The notes under the pieces: generated by a model
Database searches by the model: none
Seen by the model: only the letters and a program-made list of their open reading frames with translations
What the model was told of the DNA's origin: nothing
In this document: positions 9,795-18,826 of the stretch, piece after piece
Numbering within the stretch: the stretch's first letter is position 1
Layout: each line of letters starts with the position of its first letter
Source: Burkholderiales bacterium
GTDB lineage: Bacteria; Pseudomonadota; Gammaproteobacteria; Burkholderiales; Burkholderiaceae_C
Direction of reading: 5' to 3'
Assembly (NCBI GenBank): GCA_029268225.1
Contig: JAJUGJ010000026.1
Location: 1-50,565, forward strand
DNA length: 50,565 nucleotides
Translations under genes and position numbers: made by a program

Positions 9795-10376
9795 ATGGCA
9801 CATACGCTTCCCCCACTGCCGTACGCTCAAGACGCTCTGGCTCCGCACATCAGCGCCGAGACTTTCGAGTACCACTACGGCAAGCACCATCAGGCTTACG
9901 TCACGAACCTGAACAACCTGATCCCGGGCACCGAGTTCGAGAGCCTGTCTCTGGAAGAGATCGTCAAGAAGTCCAGCGGTGGCATCTACAACAACGCCGC
10001 TCAAGTGTGGAACCACACTTTCTTCTGGAACTGCATGAAGCCTAACGGTGGCGGCGCTCCGACCGGCAAGCTGGCTGACGCCATCAACGCCAAGTTCGGT
10101 AGCTACGACGCTTTCAAGGAAGCCTTCACCAAGTCGGCCGTGGGCAACTTCGGTTCCGGCTGGACCTTCCTGGTCAAGAAGGCCGATGGCACGGTGGACA
10201 TCGTCAATATGGGCCCGGCCGGCACCCCGCTGACCACGGGTGACACGGCTCTGCTGACCATCGACGTGTGGGAGCATGCCTACTACATCGATTACCGCAA
10301 TGCCCGCCCGAAGTTCGTGGAGACTTTCCTGAACAGCTTGGTGAACTGGGACTTCGCTGCCAAGAACTTCGGTTGA
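9795..10376 (+). CDS. sodB: superoxide dismutase (Fe type)
   Basis: Converts superoxide to oxygen and hydrogen peroxide. The 193-residue protein begins [20 protein letters not shown] and carries all four metal ligands: His27, His74 (VWNHTF), Asp157 and His161 (DVWEHAYY). Gln70 ([11 protein letters not shown]) at the position before the second ligand is typical of iron SODs; manganese enzymes usually have Gly there and the Gln elsewhere. There is no signal peptide, so it acts in the cytoplasm. An AGGA ribosome-binding site precedes the ATG. It is monocistronic, closed by a strong terminator at 10397-10430. Confidence 0.96.
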   Translation: MAHTLPPLPYAQDALAPHISAETFEYHYGKHHQAYVTNLNNLIPGTEFESLSLEEIVKKSSGGIYNNAAQVWNHTFFWNCMKPNGGGAPTGKLADAINAKFGSYDAFKEAFTKSAVGNFGSGWTFLVKKADGTVDIVNMGPAGTPLTTGDTALLTIDVWEHAYYIDYRNARPKFVETFLNSLVNWDFAAKNFG

Positions 10377-10396
10377 TTCCAGACGTTTTGTGCATC

Positions 10397-10430
10397 AAAG
10401 CCGGGCTTGTCCCGGCTTTTTATTTTGTTT
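10397..10430 (+). terminator. rho-independent terminator of sodB
   Basis: A 9-bp stem AAAGCCGGG (10397-10405) and CCCGGCTTT (10411-10419) with a CTTGT loop is followed by a T-rich run (TTTATTTTGTTT). It lies 21 bp after the sodB stop codon. This is a classical intrinsic terminator. Confidence 0.92.
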
Positions 10431-10503
10431 TGTGGAATTTGTTCGCCCTGCGGACGGGGGTTGAAAAGTTTTGCCCGACGTGGCAGCACGGACTCCGCTT
10501 CGG

Positions 10504-10512
10504 TGCTACATT
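10504..10512 (+). promoter_or_regulatory. candidate extended -10 for the odh operon
   Basis: TGC-TACATT has the extended -10 form (TGn followed by a near-TATAAT hexamer), 157 bp upstream of the odhA ATG. No matching -35 is seen. The 238-bp region from 10431 to 10668 has no gene and is the expected place for the odh promoter and leader. Confidence 0.3.
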
Positions 10513-10668
10513 GATCGGGTTCTTTACGGCCCTTCCCGTCGCCCTTGCTCGATTTTGTTCGAAGCAGTCAGCAAGGCGGGTCGCAATCCGCCAACCGGTC
10601 AAGCCGTGTCGCGGAAGGTTTTATCAACCAGCCAATGTCCCAGGAAACCTGGGAGTGAGGTGAGCGAA

Positions 10669-13524
10669 ATGATGCAGCAGTTCAGGTCGAACTCGTACCT
10701 GTTCGGGGGTAACGCCCCCTATGTCGAAGAGTTGTACGAGGCGTATCTCGACAACCCCGGTTCCGTGCCAGATAACTGGCGCTCCTACTTCGACGCCCTC
10801 CAGAACGTCCCTGCCGCCGACGGCACCGACCAGCGCGATGTGGCCCATGCCCCCGTGGTTGAGTCCTTTGCGCAGCGTGCCAAGGCGAACGCCTTCATGG
10901 TCAAGACCAGCTCCGCTGATCTGGCCGTGGCCCGCAAGCAGGTCGACGTGCAGTCCCTGATCGCTGCTTATCGCTTCCTCGGCTCTCGCTGGGCGGATCT
11001 CGATCCCCTCAAGCGTCAAGAGCGTCCGAACATTCCTGAGCTCGACCCGGCTTTCTACGGTTTCGTCGAGTCCGACAAGGAAATCTCTTTCAGCGCCACC
11101 AACACGTACTTCAGCAAGGCCGATCACATGACCTTGCGCGAGATCGTGCAAGCCCTGCGTGAAACCTACTGCGGCAGCATTGGTGCTGAATTCATGCACA
11201 TCACCGACCCCGGTGAAAAGCGCTGGTGGCAGGAAAAGCTGGAGAGCGTGCGCTCCAAGCCGACCTATACCGTCGAGAAGAAAAAGCACATCCTCGATCG
11301 CCTGACGGCCGCCGAAGGTCTGGAGCGTTTTCTCCACACCAAGTACGTCGGTCAAAAGCGTTTCTCGCTGGAAGGTGGTGAAAGCTTCATCGCCGCGATG
11401 GACGAACTGATCCAGGGCGCCGGCGAAAAGGGCATCCAGGAAATCGTGATCGGCATGGCCCACCGTGGCCGCCTGAACGTGCTGGTCAACACCCTGGGCA
11501 AGCAGCCCAAGGAACTGTTCTCCGAGTTCGAGCACACGGCTCCCGAAGATCTGCCTGCTGGTGACGTGAAGTACCACCAGGGTTTCAGCTCTGACGTCTC
11601 CACCCGTGGCGGCCCAGTCCACTTGTCCCTGGCCTTCAACCCGTCTCACCTGGAGATCGTGAACCCGGTGGTCGAAGGCTCGGTCCGTGCCCGCATGGAC
11701 CGCCGTGGCGACGCCCGCGCAGACCAGGTGCTGCCGATTCTGGTGCACGGTGACGCGGCCTTTGCCGGCCAAGGCGTGAACCAGGAAACCCTGGCCCTGG
11801 CCCAGACCCGTGGTTACACCACCGGCGGCACGGTCCACCTGATCATCAACAACCAGATCGGTTTCACCACCTCTGACCCGCGCGACCTGCGCTCCACCCT
11901 GTATTGCACGGACATCGTCAAGGGTGTGGAGTCGCCGGTGTTGCACGTCAACGGTGACGATCCGGAAGCCGTGGTGTTCGCGGTCGAGTTGGCCTTGGAA
12001 TACCGCATGGCCTACCGCAAGGACGTGGTCGTCGACATCATCTGCTTCCGCAAGCTGGGCCACAACGAGCAGGACACCCCGAGCCTGACCCAGCCGCTGA
12101 TGTACAAGAAGATCGCGGCTCACCCCGGCACGCGCAAGCTGTACGCCGACAAGCTGGCCGCGCAAGGTCTGGGCGCCACGCTGGGCGATGACATGGTCAA
12201 GGCCTACCGTGCCGCCATGGACGAAGGCCGTCACACCATTGACCCGGTGTTGACCAACTACCAGCGCAAGCATGCGGTGGACTGGTCACCTTACCTGGGC
12301 AAGAAGTGGACCGACGGTGGCGACACGGCCATTCCTCTGGCTGAATGGAAGCGTTTGGCCGAGCGTCTGACCACGCTGCCGGAATCGATCACGCCGCACC
12401 AACTGGTCAAGAAGGTCTACGCCGACCGCGCTGCGATGGGCCGCGGCGAGATCAATGTGGACTGGGGCATGGGCGAGCACATGGCTTTTGCCTCGCTCGT
12501 GGCCTCGGGTTATCCGGTGCGCCTGTCGGGCGAAGACTGCGGTCGTGGCACGTTCACGCACCGTCACGCCGTCATCCACGACCAGAACCGCGAAAAGTGG
12601 GACGAAGGCACCTATGTGCCTCTGCAGAACGTGGCCGACAACCAGGCTCCGTTCGTCGTCATCGACTCCATCCTTTCGGAAGAGGCTGTGCTGGCGTTCG
12701 AATACGGCTATGCCGGTTCGGATCCCAACAGCCTGGTGATCTGGGAAGCCCAGTTTGGCGACTTCGCCAACGGCGCCCAGGTGGTGATCGACCAGTTCAT
12801 CGCCTCCGGCGAAGTGAAGTGGGGTCGTGCCAATGGCTTGGTGATGATGCTGCCGCACGGCTACGAAGGCCAAGGCCCTGAGCACAGCTCGGCACGCCTG
12901 GAGCGCTTCATGCAGCTGGCTGCCGACAACAACATGCAGATCGTGCAGCCGACCACGGCCAGCCAGATCTTCCACGTGTTGCGTCGCCAGATGGTGCGCA
13001 TGTTCCGCAAGCCGCTGGTCATCATGACGCCCAAGTCGTTGCTGCGTAACAAGGACGCCACCTCGCCGCTGACCGAGTTCACCCGTGGTGAGTTCCGTAC
13101 TGTGATTGGCGAAGTCGACGAGGCCATTGATGCGAGCAAGGTCAAACGCATGATCTGCTGCTCCGGCAAGGTCTACTATGACTTGGTCAAGAAGCGTGCA
13201 GACAAGAAGGCGTTTGACACGGCCATCGTCCGCATCGAGCAGCTGTACCCCTTCCCGCACAAGGCATTTGCCGCTGAGCTGAAGAAGTATCCCAACCTGA
13301 CTGAACTGGTGTGGTGCCAGGACGAGCCTCAGAACCAGGGTGCCTGGTTCTTCGTGCAGCACTACATCCACGAGAGCATGGCCGAGGGCCAGAAGCTGGG
13401 CTATGCAGGTCGTCCTGCATCCGCTTCGCCCGCGGTGGGTTATGCCCACCTGCACCAGGATCAGCAAAAAGCTTTGCTGGATCAGGCGTTCGCCAAGCTC
13501 AAGGGCTTCGTTCTCAACAAGTAA
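10669..13524 (+). CDS. odhA: 2-oxoglutarate dehydrogenase E1 component
   Basis: Thiamine-diphosphate-dependent decarboxylase of the 2-oxoglutarate dehydrogenase complex in the citric acid cycle. It passes the succinyl group to the lipoyl domain of OdhB. The 951 residues match the family. The N-terminal E2-binding segment is FRSNSYLFGGNAPYVEELY. The core has MAHRGRLNVLVNTLGKQP, the ThDP region GGTVHLIINNQIGFTTSDPR and the later GEDCGRGTFTHRH. The ATG at 10669 follows GGGAGTGAGG. A longer in-frame opening upstream (from 10471) lacks family similarity. It is the first gene of odhA-odhB-PspC-lpdA. Confidence 0.97.
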   Translation: MMQQFRSNSYLFGGNAPYVEELYEAYLDNPGSVPDNWRSYFDALQNVPAADGTDQRDVAHAPVVESFAQRAKANAFMVKTSSADLAVARKQVDVQSLIAAYRFLGSRWADLDPLKRQERPNIPELDPAFYGFVESDKEISFSATNTYFSKADHMTLREIVQALRETYCGSIGAEFMHITDPGEKRWWQEKLESVRSKPTYTVEKKKHILDRLTAAEGLERFLHTKYVGQKRFSLEGGESFIAAMDELIQGAGEKGIQEIVIGMAHRGRLNVLVNTLGKQPKELFSEFEHTAPEDLPAGDVKYHQGFSSDVSTRGGPVHLSLAFNPSHLEIVNPVVEGSVRARMDRRGDARADQVLPILVHGDAAFAGQGVNQETLALAQTRGYTTGGTVHLIINNQIGFTTSDPRDLRSTLYCTDIVKGVESPVLHVNGDDPEAVVFAVELALEYRMAYRKDVVVDIICFRKLGHNEQDTPSLTQPLMYKKIAAHPGTRKLYADKLAAQGLGATLGDDMVKAYRAAMDEGRHTIDPVLTNYQRKHAVDWSPYLGKKWTDGGDTAIPLAEWKRLAERLTTLPESITPHQLVKKVYADRAAMGRGEINVDWGMGEHMAFASLVASGYPVRLSGEDCGRGTFTHRHAVIHDQNREKWDEGTYVPLQNVADNQAPFVVIDSILSEEAVLAFEYGYAGSDPNSLVIWEAQFGDFANGAQVVIDQFIASGEVKWGRANGLVMMLPHGYEGQGPEHSSARLERFMQLAADNNMQIVQPTTASQIFHVLRRQMVRMFRKPLVIMTPKSLLRNKDATSPLTEFTRGEFRTVIGEVDEAIDASKVKRMICCSGKVYYDLVKKRADKKAFDTAIVRIEQLYPFPHKAFAAELKKYPNLTELVWCQDEPQNQGAWFFVQHYIHESMAEGQKLGYAGRPASASPAVGYAHLHQDQQKALLDQAFAKLKGFVLNK

Positions 13525-13539
13525 GGTTCAAGCGGTCCA

Positions 13540-13604
13540 GGCGTGCCTGCGACCCCGTCCAAGTTGGTCGGCCCGCGAAGGGCACCAGACGGGCAGGGCA
13601 CGCC
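13540..13604 (+). repeat. 8-bp inverted repeat in the odhA-odhB spacer
   Basis: GGCGTGCC (13540-13547) and GGCACGCC (13597-13604) can pair across about 49 nt in the 109-bp spacer, ending 16 bp before the odhB ribosome-binding site. No T tract follows. It may be a processing or stability element that sets E1:E2 stoichiometry; that is inference. Confidence 0.3.
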
Positions 13605-13633
13605 AAGGGTGACCGCAACAGGAGATACACATC

Positions 13634-14902
13634 ATGGCAATCATTGAAGTCAAGGTTCCTCAGTTGTCCGAATCGGTGGCCGAAGCCACCCTGTTGCAAT
13701 GGAAGAAGAAGGCTGGCGAAGCTGTCGATGCCGACGAAATCCTGATCGAAATCGAAACCGACAAGGTCGTGCTGGAAGTGCCGGCGCCTGGCGCTGGCGT
13801 GTTGGTTGAACTGGTGCGCAACGACGGTGATTCCGTTGCCAGCGACGAAGTCATCGCTCGCATTGACACCGAAGCGGCTGCTGGCGTGGTGGCTGCTCCC
13901 GCCGCAGCACCGGCTGCTGCCGCATCGGCTCCGGCCGCTGCTGTGGCTGCACCGGCTGCGACCGGTGGCAACAAGGGTGATGTTGCGATGCCCGCTGCAG
14001 CCAAGCTGCTGGCCGAGGCTGGTCTGAGCGCCTCGCAAGTGACTGGCTCGGGCAAGGATGGCCGCGTCACCAAGGGTGATGCGCTCGCCGCTGTGGCCGG
14101 TGGTGCCAAGGCTGCTGCTGCCGCGCCCGCAATCCCCACCGGGGTGCCGACCAAGGCGCTGCCCGCTGTGCAGGCCCCGTCCACCGGCCCGAGCCTGGGC
14201 GAGCGTCCTGAGCAGCGCGTGCCGATGAGCCGTCTGCGTGCCCGTGTGGCCGAGCGTCTGCTGCAGTCGCAGGCCACCAACGCCATCCTGACCACTTTCA
14301 ACGAAGTGAACATGGCCCCGGTCATGGCGCTGCGCAAGAAGTTCCAGGACAAGTTCGAGAAGGAACACGGCGTCAAGCTGGGTTTCATGTCCTTCTTCGT
14401 CAAGGCCGCTGTGCACGCCCTGAAGAAGTACCCGGTGATCAACGCTTCGGTGGACGGCAACGACATCGTCTATCACGGCTACTTCGACATCGGCGTGGCC
14501 GTGGGTTCGCCCCGTGGTCTGGTGGTGCCGGTGCTGCGCAATGCTGACCAGATGACCTTCGCCGAAATCGAAAAGAAGATCGCCGAGTTTGGTCAAAAGG
14601 CCCGTGACGGCAAGCTGGGTCTGGAAGAGCTGACTGGCGGCACGTTCTCGATCTCCAACGGTGGCACCTTCGGCTCCATGCTGTCGACCCCGATCATCAA
14701 CCCGCCTCAGTCGGCCATTCTGGGTGTGCACGCCACCAAGGATCGTCCGGTGGTGGAAGACGGTCAGATCGTGATCCGTCCGATCAACTACCTGGCCATG
14801 TCTTACGACCACCGCATCATCGACGGCCGCGAAGCCGTGCTGGGTCTGGTGGCCATGAAGGAAGCGCTGGAAGATCCGGCTCGCTTGCTGTTCGACATCT
14901 GA
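13634..14902 (+). CDS. odhB: 2-oxoglutarate dehydrogenase E2 component (dihydrolipoyl succinyltransferase)
   Basis: Forms the core of the 2-oxoglutarate dehydrogenase complex and makes succinyl-CoA. The 422 residues have one N-terminal lipoyl domain with the lipoylated Lys44 in ETDKVVLEV, then an Ala/Pro-rich linker (about 80-112). The peripheral subunit-binding domain follows ([18 protein letters not shown] ... [13 protein letters not shown]), with a second Ala-rich linker. The catalytic acyltransferase domain ends with the [13 protein letters not shown] active-site motif. A GGAG ribosome-binding site precedes the ATG. One lipoyl domain and the [19 protein letters not shown] start of the core support succinyl- rather than acetyltransferase. 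Confidence 0.97.
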   Translation: MAIIEVKVPQLSESVAEATLLQWKKKAGEAVDADEILIEIETDKVVLEVPAPGAGVLVELVRNDGDSVASDEVIARIDTEAAAGVVAAPAAAPAAAASAPAAAVAAPAATGGNKGDVAMPAAAKLLAEAGLSASQVTGSGKDGRVTKGDALAAVAGGAKAAAAAPAIPTGVPTKALPAVQAPSTGPSLGERPEQRVPMSRLRARVAERLLQSQATNAILTTFNEVNMAPVMALRKKFQDKFEKEHGVKLGFMSFFVKAAVHALKKYPVINASVDGNDIVYHGYFDIGVAVGSPRGLVVPVLRNADQMTFAEIEKKIAEFGQKARDGKLGLEELTGGTFSISNGGTFGSMLSTPIINPPQSAILGVHATKDRPVVEDGQIVIRPINYLAMSYDHRIIDGREAVLGLVAMKEALEDPARLLFDI

Positions 14903-14921
14903 TTGTGAGTTTTGCGGCCGG

Positions 14922-14942
14922 GCGGGCCTCACAAGGGCCCGC
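14922..14942 (+). other. intercistronic hairpin between odhB and the PspC gene
   Basis: GCGGGCC (14922-14928) and GGCCCGC (14936-14942) form a 7-bp stem with a 7-nt loop, 20 bp after the odhB stop. There is no T tract. It may stabilise the odhAB part of the message or reduce readthrough into the distal genes. Confidence 0.4.
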
Positions 14943-14977
14943 TCGGAACCTGCATCTGACCAGAGGAGCAACACACC

Positions 14978-15298
14978 ATGTCTCAGGCTGATGAACTCGA
15001 ACGGCTGGCCACATTGCGTGATCGCGGTGTGATCAATGAAGAAGAGTTTCAGCAGCTGAAGACCCAAGTCATCCAAGGGCGCGCCACCACACCTGTGGGC
15101 GCTCCGGTGTTGTCAAACGTGAATCGCCTGCGGCGTTCACGTGACGACCGGTGGCTGGGCGGCGTGTGTGGTGGCGTGGCGCGTCTGACCGGGATGGAGT
15201 CCTGGATCTGGCGTCTGGCATTCGCCTTGTTGTTCCTGTTCTGGGGAGCAGGACTGCTGCTCTACATCCTGCTGTGGATCTTCGTCCCGGACGAATGA
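14978..15298 (+). CDS. SHOCT-PspC domain small membrane protein
   Basis: A 106-residue protein with two parts. An N-terminal SHOCT-like helix pair (DELERLATLRDRGVINEEEF, about 5-30) is often found tethered to other domains. A C-terminal PspC domain (RSRDDRWLGGVCGGVARLTG from about 53) is followed by two hydrophobic stretches (about 74-103) rich in Leu/Phe/Trp. PspC proteins are inner-membrane proteins, in E. coli part of the phage shock response to membrane stress. No pspA, pspB or pspF is nearby; the gene sits between odhB and lpdA. A GAGGAGC ribosome-binding site precedes the ATG, so it is clearly translated. Its function in the odh operon is not known. Confidence 0.85.
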   Translation: MSQADELERLATLRDRGVINEEEFQQLKTQVIQGRATTPVGAPVLSNVNRLRRSRDDRWLGGVCGGVARLTGMESWIWRLAFALLFLFWGAGLLLYILLWIFVPDE

Positions 15299-15329
15299 TC
15301 CCGACTCAACCTGCTGAACACCACACATC

Positions 15330-16757
15330 ATGTCCAATCAATTCGACGTCATCGTCATCGGCGGCGGCCCTGGTGGCTACATTGCAGCCATCCGCGCGGC
15401 GCAACTGGGCAAGAAAGTTGCCTGTATCGACGAGTGGAAGAACGCCAAGGGCGGCGCTGCCCCTGGTGGCACCTGCACCAACGTGGGCTGCATTCCCTCG
15501 AAGGCCCTGCTGCAGTCGTCCGAGCACTATGAGCACGCTGCTCACCACTTCGCTGACCACGGTATCACCGTGGGCGATCTGAAGATGGACGTGTCCAAGA
15601 TGATTGCCCGCAAGGACAACGTCGTCAAACAAAACAACGACGGTATCCTGTACCTGTTCAAGAAGAACAAGGTCAGCTTCTTCCATGGCCGCGGCTCGTT
15701 CGTGAAGGCTGTGGAAGGCGGCTACGAAATCGCCGTCGCTGGCGAAAAGGCCGAGACCCTGGTCGGCAAGCACATCATCGTGGCCACCGGTTCGAACGCC
15801 CGCGCACTGCCCGGTACGCCTTTCGATGAAAAGCAGATCCTGTCGAACGACGGCGCACTGGCCATCGGCGACGTGCCCAAGAAGCTGGGCGTGATCGGCT
15901 CCGGCGTGATCGGCCTGGAAATGGGCTCGGTCTGGCGCCGTCTGGGTGCCGAAGTCACTGTGTTGGAAGCCATGCCGACCTTCCTGGGTGCCGTGGACGA
16001 ACAGGTGGCCAAGGAAGCCCAGAAGATCTTCACCAAGCAGGGCCTGAACCTGCAATTGGGCGTGAAGATTGGCGACATCAAGGCGGCCAAGAAGGGCGTG
16101 ACCGTGGCTTACACGGACGCCAAGGGTGCCGAGCAAAAGCTGGAATGCGACAAGCTGATCATCTCGATCGGCCGCGTGCCCAACACCATCGGTTTGAACA
16201 CCGAAGCTGTGGGCCTGCAACTCGATGAGCGTGGTGCCATCGTGGTCAACGACGACTGCCAAACCAACCTGCCCAATGTGTGGGCGGTGGGTGACGTGGT
16301 GCGTGGCCCGATGCTGGCACACAAGGCTGAAGAAGAAGGTGTGGCCGTGGCCGAGCGCATTGCCGGTCAACATGGCCACGTCAACTTCAACACGATTCCC
16401 TGGGTGATTTACACCAGCCCGGAGATCGCCTGGGTCGGCAAGACCGAGCAGGCGCTGAAAGCGGAGGGCCGTGCCTACAAGGCCGGTTCCTTCCCCTTCT
16501 TGGCGAACGGCCGTGCCCGTGCGCTGGGTGACACCACCGGTTTCGTGAAGTTCCTGGCCGACGCCACCACCGATGAAATCCTCGGCGTGCACATCATTGG
16601 CCCGATGGCCAGCGAGCTGATCTCCGAGGCCGTCGTGGCGATGGAGTTCAAGGCCAGCGCCGAAGACATCGCGCGCATCTGCCACGCTCACCCGAGTCTG
16701 AGCGAGGCGACCAAGGAAGCGGCCCTGGCCGTGGACAAGCGGACGCTGAACTTCTGA
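15330..16757 (+). CDS. lpdA: dihydrolipoyl dehydrogenase (E3)
   Basis: FAD enzyme that reoxidises dihydrolipoyl groups of 2-oxoacid dehydrogenase complexes with NAD+. The 475 residues show the FAD-binding GGGPGG at 11-16 and the redox disulfide Cys49-Cys54 (GGTCTNVGCIPSK). The NAD-binding GSGVIGLEMGSVW follows, then the second FAD motif VWAVGDVVRGPMLAHKAEEEG. The C-terminal active-site His/Glu is in HAHPSLSE. It has no fused lipoyl domain. Its place in the odh operon points to service of the 2-oxoglutarate complex. Whether it also serves pyruvate dehydrogenase cannot be read here, because the pdh locus is cut at aceF. Confidence 0.97.
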   Translation: MSNQFDVIVIGGGPGGYIAAIRAAQLGKKVACIDEWKNAKGGAAPGGTCTNVGCIPSKALLQSSEHYEHAAHHFADHGITVGDLKMDVSKMIARKDNVVKQNNDGILYLFKKNKVSFFHGRGSFVKAVEGGYEIAVAGEKAETLVGKHIIVATGSNARALPGTPFDEKQILSNDGALAIGDVPKKLGVIGSGVIGLEMGSVWRRLGAEVTVLEAMPTFLGAVDEQVAKEAQKIFTKQGLNLQLGVKIGDIKAAKKGVTVAYTDAKGAEQKLECDKLIISIGRVPNTIGLNTEAVGLQLDERGAIVVNDDCQTNLPNVWAVGDVVRGPMLAHKAEEEGVAVAERIAGQHGHVNFNTIPWVIYTSPEIAWVGKTEQALKAEGRAYKAGSFPFLANGRARALGDTTGFVKFLADATTDEILGVHIIGPMASELISEAVVAMEFKASAEDIARICHAHPSLSEATKEAALAVDKRTLNF

Positions 16758-16780
16758 TCTTGCCTTCGCAATATCATGGG

Positions 16781-16808
16781 AGGGGTGGCTTGGCCGCCCC
16801 TTTTTCTT
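16781..16808 (+). terminator. rho-independent terminator after lpdA
   Basis: AGGGGTGGC (16781-16789) pairs with GCCGCCCCT (16793-16801, one G-T pair) around a TTG loop, and TTTTTCTTG follows. It lies 23 bp after the lpdA stop and closes the odh operon ahead of zapE. Confidence 0.88.
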
Positions 16809-16828
16809 GTCTTTTGATGTATTGATCC

Positions 16829-17941
16829 ATGACGAAGCCCGCCATTTCTGTCACGAAGCTGTACGAGCAAAGCCTGGCTGAGCGAGGCTACAAGGCCGAT
16901 GCCGCGCAGCTCAAGGGGATCGCCGCCTTGCAGCGTTGCCAGGACGAGTGGTCTGTGTACAAAGGCCAGCGCTCCAACGCCTTGACCAAGATGCTGCGTT
17001 ACCCGCCCTTGCCCAAGGGTGTGTACATGTACGGTGGGGTGGGGCGCGGCAAGAGCTTCATCATGGACTGCTTCTTCAACGCGGTGCCGCTGCAGCGCAA
17101 GACGCGCTTGCACTTTCATGAGTTCATGCGCGAGGTGCACCGTCAGCTGCATGAGTTGAAGGGCGTGCAAGACCCCCTGGAGGTATTGGCCAAGCGCATG
17201 GCGCGCAAGCACCGCCTGATTTGTTTTGATGAGTTTCACGTGGCCGATGTGACGGACGCGATGATCCTGCACCGGCTGCTGGACGCGATGTTCCGCCACC
17301 GCATGAGCATCGTCACCACATCGAACTTCCACCCGGATGAGCTGTATCCTAACGGGCTGCACCGTGACCGCATCCTGCCGGCCATCGAGTTGCTCAAGAG
17401 CCAGCTGGAAGTGGTGAACGTGGACAGCGGCACCGACTACCGTCGCCGCACCTTGGAGCTGGCCAATCTGTACCTCACGCCGCTCAATGCCGACACAGAT
17501 CGGGAAATGGGCGAGGTGTTCGACAAACTGGCCGAGTCAGCCGACGAAGACCCGAAGTTGCACATCGAGCACCGCGTGCTGCAAGCTCGCCGCAAGGCCG
17601 GGGGCGTGGTCTGGTTCGACTTCCACACGCTGTGTGGTGGTCCGCGCTCGCAGAACGATTATCTGGAGTTGGCCAACCAGTTCCACACCATCATGCTCAG
17701 CGATGTGCCCCACATGCCGGTACGCCTGGCCTCGGAGGCGCGGCGTTTCACGTGGCTGGTGGACGTGCTGTACGACCGCCGGGTCAAGCTGGTGATCTCG
17801 GCCGAGGTGCCGCCAGAAGAGCTGTACACCGAAGGTCCGATGTCTCACGAGTTCCCGCGCACGGTCTCGCGTCTCAACGAGATGCAGTCCAAGGAATACC
17901 TGAGTGAAGAGCGCCGTCTGGTGGACACCTCGCTGACCTGA
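16829..17941 (+). CDS. zapE: cell division protein ZapE (AFG1-family ATPase)
   Basis: Cytoplasmic P-loop ATPase of the AFG1/YhcM family. In E. coli ZapE associates with the Z-ring and affects FtsZ under stress. The 370 residues contain Walker A GGVGRGKS at 69-76, Walker B LICFDEFHV near 131-139 and the sensor region MSIVTTSNFHPDELYPNGLHRDRI. The C-terminal block includes FDFHTLCGGPRSQNDYL and RFTWLVDVLYDRRVKLVISAE. The ATG follows the lpdA terminator by 20 bp. It converges with the PP2C gene, leaving 27 bp. Family identification is firm; the division role is inferred by homology. Confidence 0.93.
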   Translation: MTKPAISVTKLYEQSLAERGYKADAAQLKGIAALQRCQDEWSVYKGQRSNALTKMLRYPPLPKGVYMYGGVGRGKSFIMDCFFNAVPLQRKTRLHFHEFMREVHRQLHELKGVQDPLEVLAKRMARKHRLICFDEFHVADVTDAMILHRLLDAMFRHRMSIVTTSNFHPDELYPNGLHRDRILPAIELLKSQLEVVNVDSGTDYRRRTLELANLYLTPLNADTDREMGEVFDKLAESADEDPKLHIEHRVLQARRKAGGVVWFDFHTLCGGPRSQNDYLELANQFHTIMLSDVPHMPVRLASEARRFTWLVDVLYDRRVKLVISAEVPPEELYTEGPMSHEFPRTVSRLNEMQSKEYLSEERRLVDTSLT

Positions 17942-17968
17942 GCGAGCGTGTGCGCAAGCGTCGGGGTC

Positions 17969-18730
17969 TCAGTCCTCGACGCGCACCAGGGCCAGCGACA
18001 GGTTGTCGCCACCGCCGCGGGCGCGATGGCGTGCCTTGGCGACGAGCATTTCTGCCGCTTCACGCGGAGGCAGCGTGTGGACGATCGCTCCCAGTTCCTT
18101 GGGTGTGAAGTAGTGCCACAGACCATCCGAGCAGGCCAGCAAGGTGTCGCCAGGGTGCAGGCAGGTGATGTGCTTCAGGCCCAGTGGCGGATCGGTCTGG
18201 CTGCCCAGGCACCCTGTCAGCAGGTTGGACTGAGGGTGGGTGTTCGCCTCTTCCTCCGTGATCTGCCCCTCGTTGATGAGGCGTTGAACGTAGGAGTGGT
18301 CGGTGGTGCGAAACACCATGTCTGCCCCACTGAAGTGGTAGACGCGGCTGTCGCCGATGTGGGCAATGCAAGCGGAACGATCTGGGCTGACGATGAAAGC
18401 CGCCAGGGTGCTGTGCGGCTCTTCCTCGGAGGAGATCGCCGTGAGCTTGATCATCAAGTGGGCCTCTTCGGCCAGCTGCTTGAGGAACTGCTCGGGCAGA
18501 TCGTGAGTGGCCGAGTAACGCTCGAACAACTGCTTGGCGGTCAGGATCACCTGATCGGCCGCTTTGCGTCCACCGCTTTTGCCGCCCATGCCATCGGCCA
18601 CTACGGCGAGCAGGCAGCCCTTGGTTCGGGCGTGGGGCAGGATGGTGACCTGGTCTTGCTGATAGGCCCGGTCTCCGCGATGGGTGCCTGTGGTGGCGAC
18701 GAGGCGGAAACTGGTGGAAGTGGACGTCAT
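17969..18730 (-). CDS. PP2C-family serine/threonine protein phosphatase
   Basis: A 253-residue soluble protein phosphatase of the PPM/PP2C (Stp1) type. It shows the metal-binding motifs RGDRAYQQD (about 18-26), ADGMGG (45-50), HIGDSRVYHF, ACSDGLWHY and the final GGGDNLSLALV. It would remove phosphate from Ser/Thr residues using two Mn/Mg ions. The ATG at 18728-18730 (MTSTSTSF) is chosen over longer in-frame starts that would cross the divergent DUF465 gene. No Ser/Thr kinase gene lies in the window, so its partner is unknown. It converges with zapE. Confidence 0.92.
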   Translation of the reverse strand: MTSTSTSFRLVATTGTHRGDRAYQQDQVTILPHARTKGCLLAVVADGMGGKSGGRKAADQVILTAKQLFERYSATHDLPEQFLKQLAEEAHLMIKLTAISSEEEPHSTLAAFIVSPDRSACIAHIGDSRVYHFSGADMVFRTTDHSYVQRLINEGQITEEEANTHPQSNLLTGCLGSQTDPPLGLKHITCLHPGDTLLACSDGLWHYFTPKELGAIVHTLPPREAAEMLVAKARHRARGGGDNLSLALVRVED

Positions 18731-18737
18731 GGGGAAA

Positions 18738-18745
18738 ACTATAAT
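18738..18745. promoter_or_regulatory. AT-rich -10-like element at the PP2C start
   Basis: ACTATAAT reads as TATAAT on the plus strand (18740-18745) and as TATAGT on the minus strand (18743-18738). Read on the minus strand it is only 7 bp from the PP2C start codon, which would give a leaderless or near-leaderless transcript. Read on the plus strand it could serve the DUF465 gene about 80 bp on. No clear -35 is seen for either. Confidence 0.35.
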
Positions 18746-18826
18746 GCCTAAAAGCCCTGCTCCCGGTCGCTCCGAGGCAGGATCATCCCTTGCACATGCC
18801 CCCTGATCAGGGTCTTCGGCGCCTTC

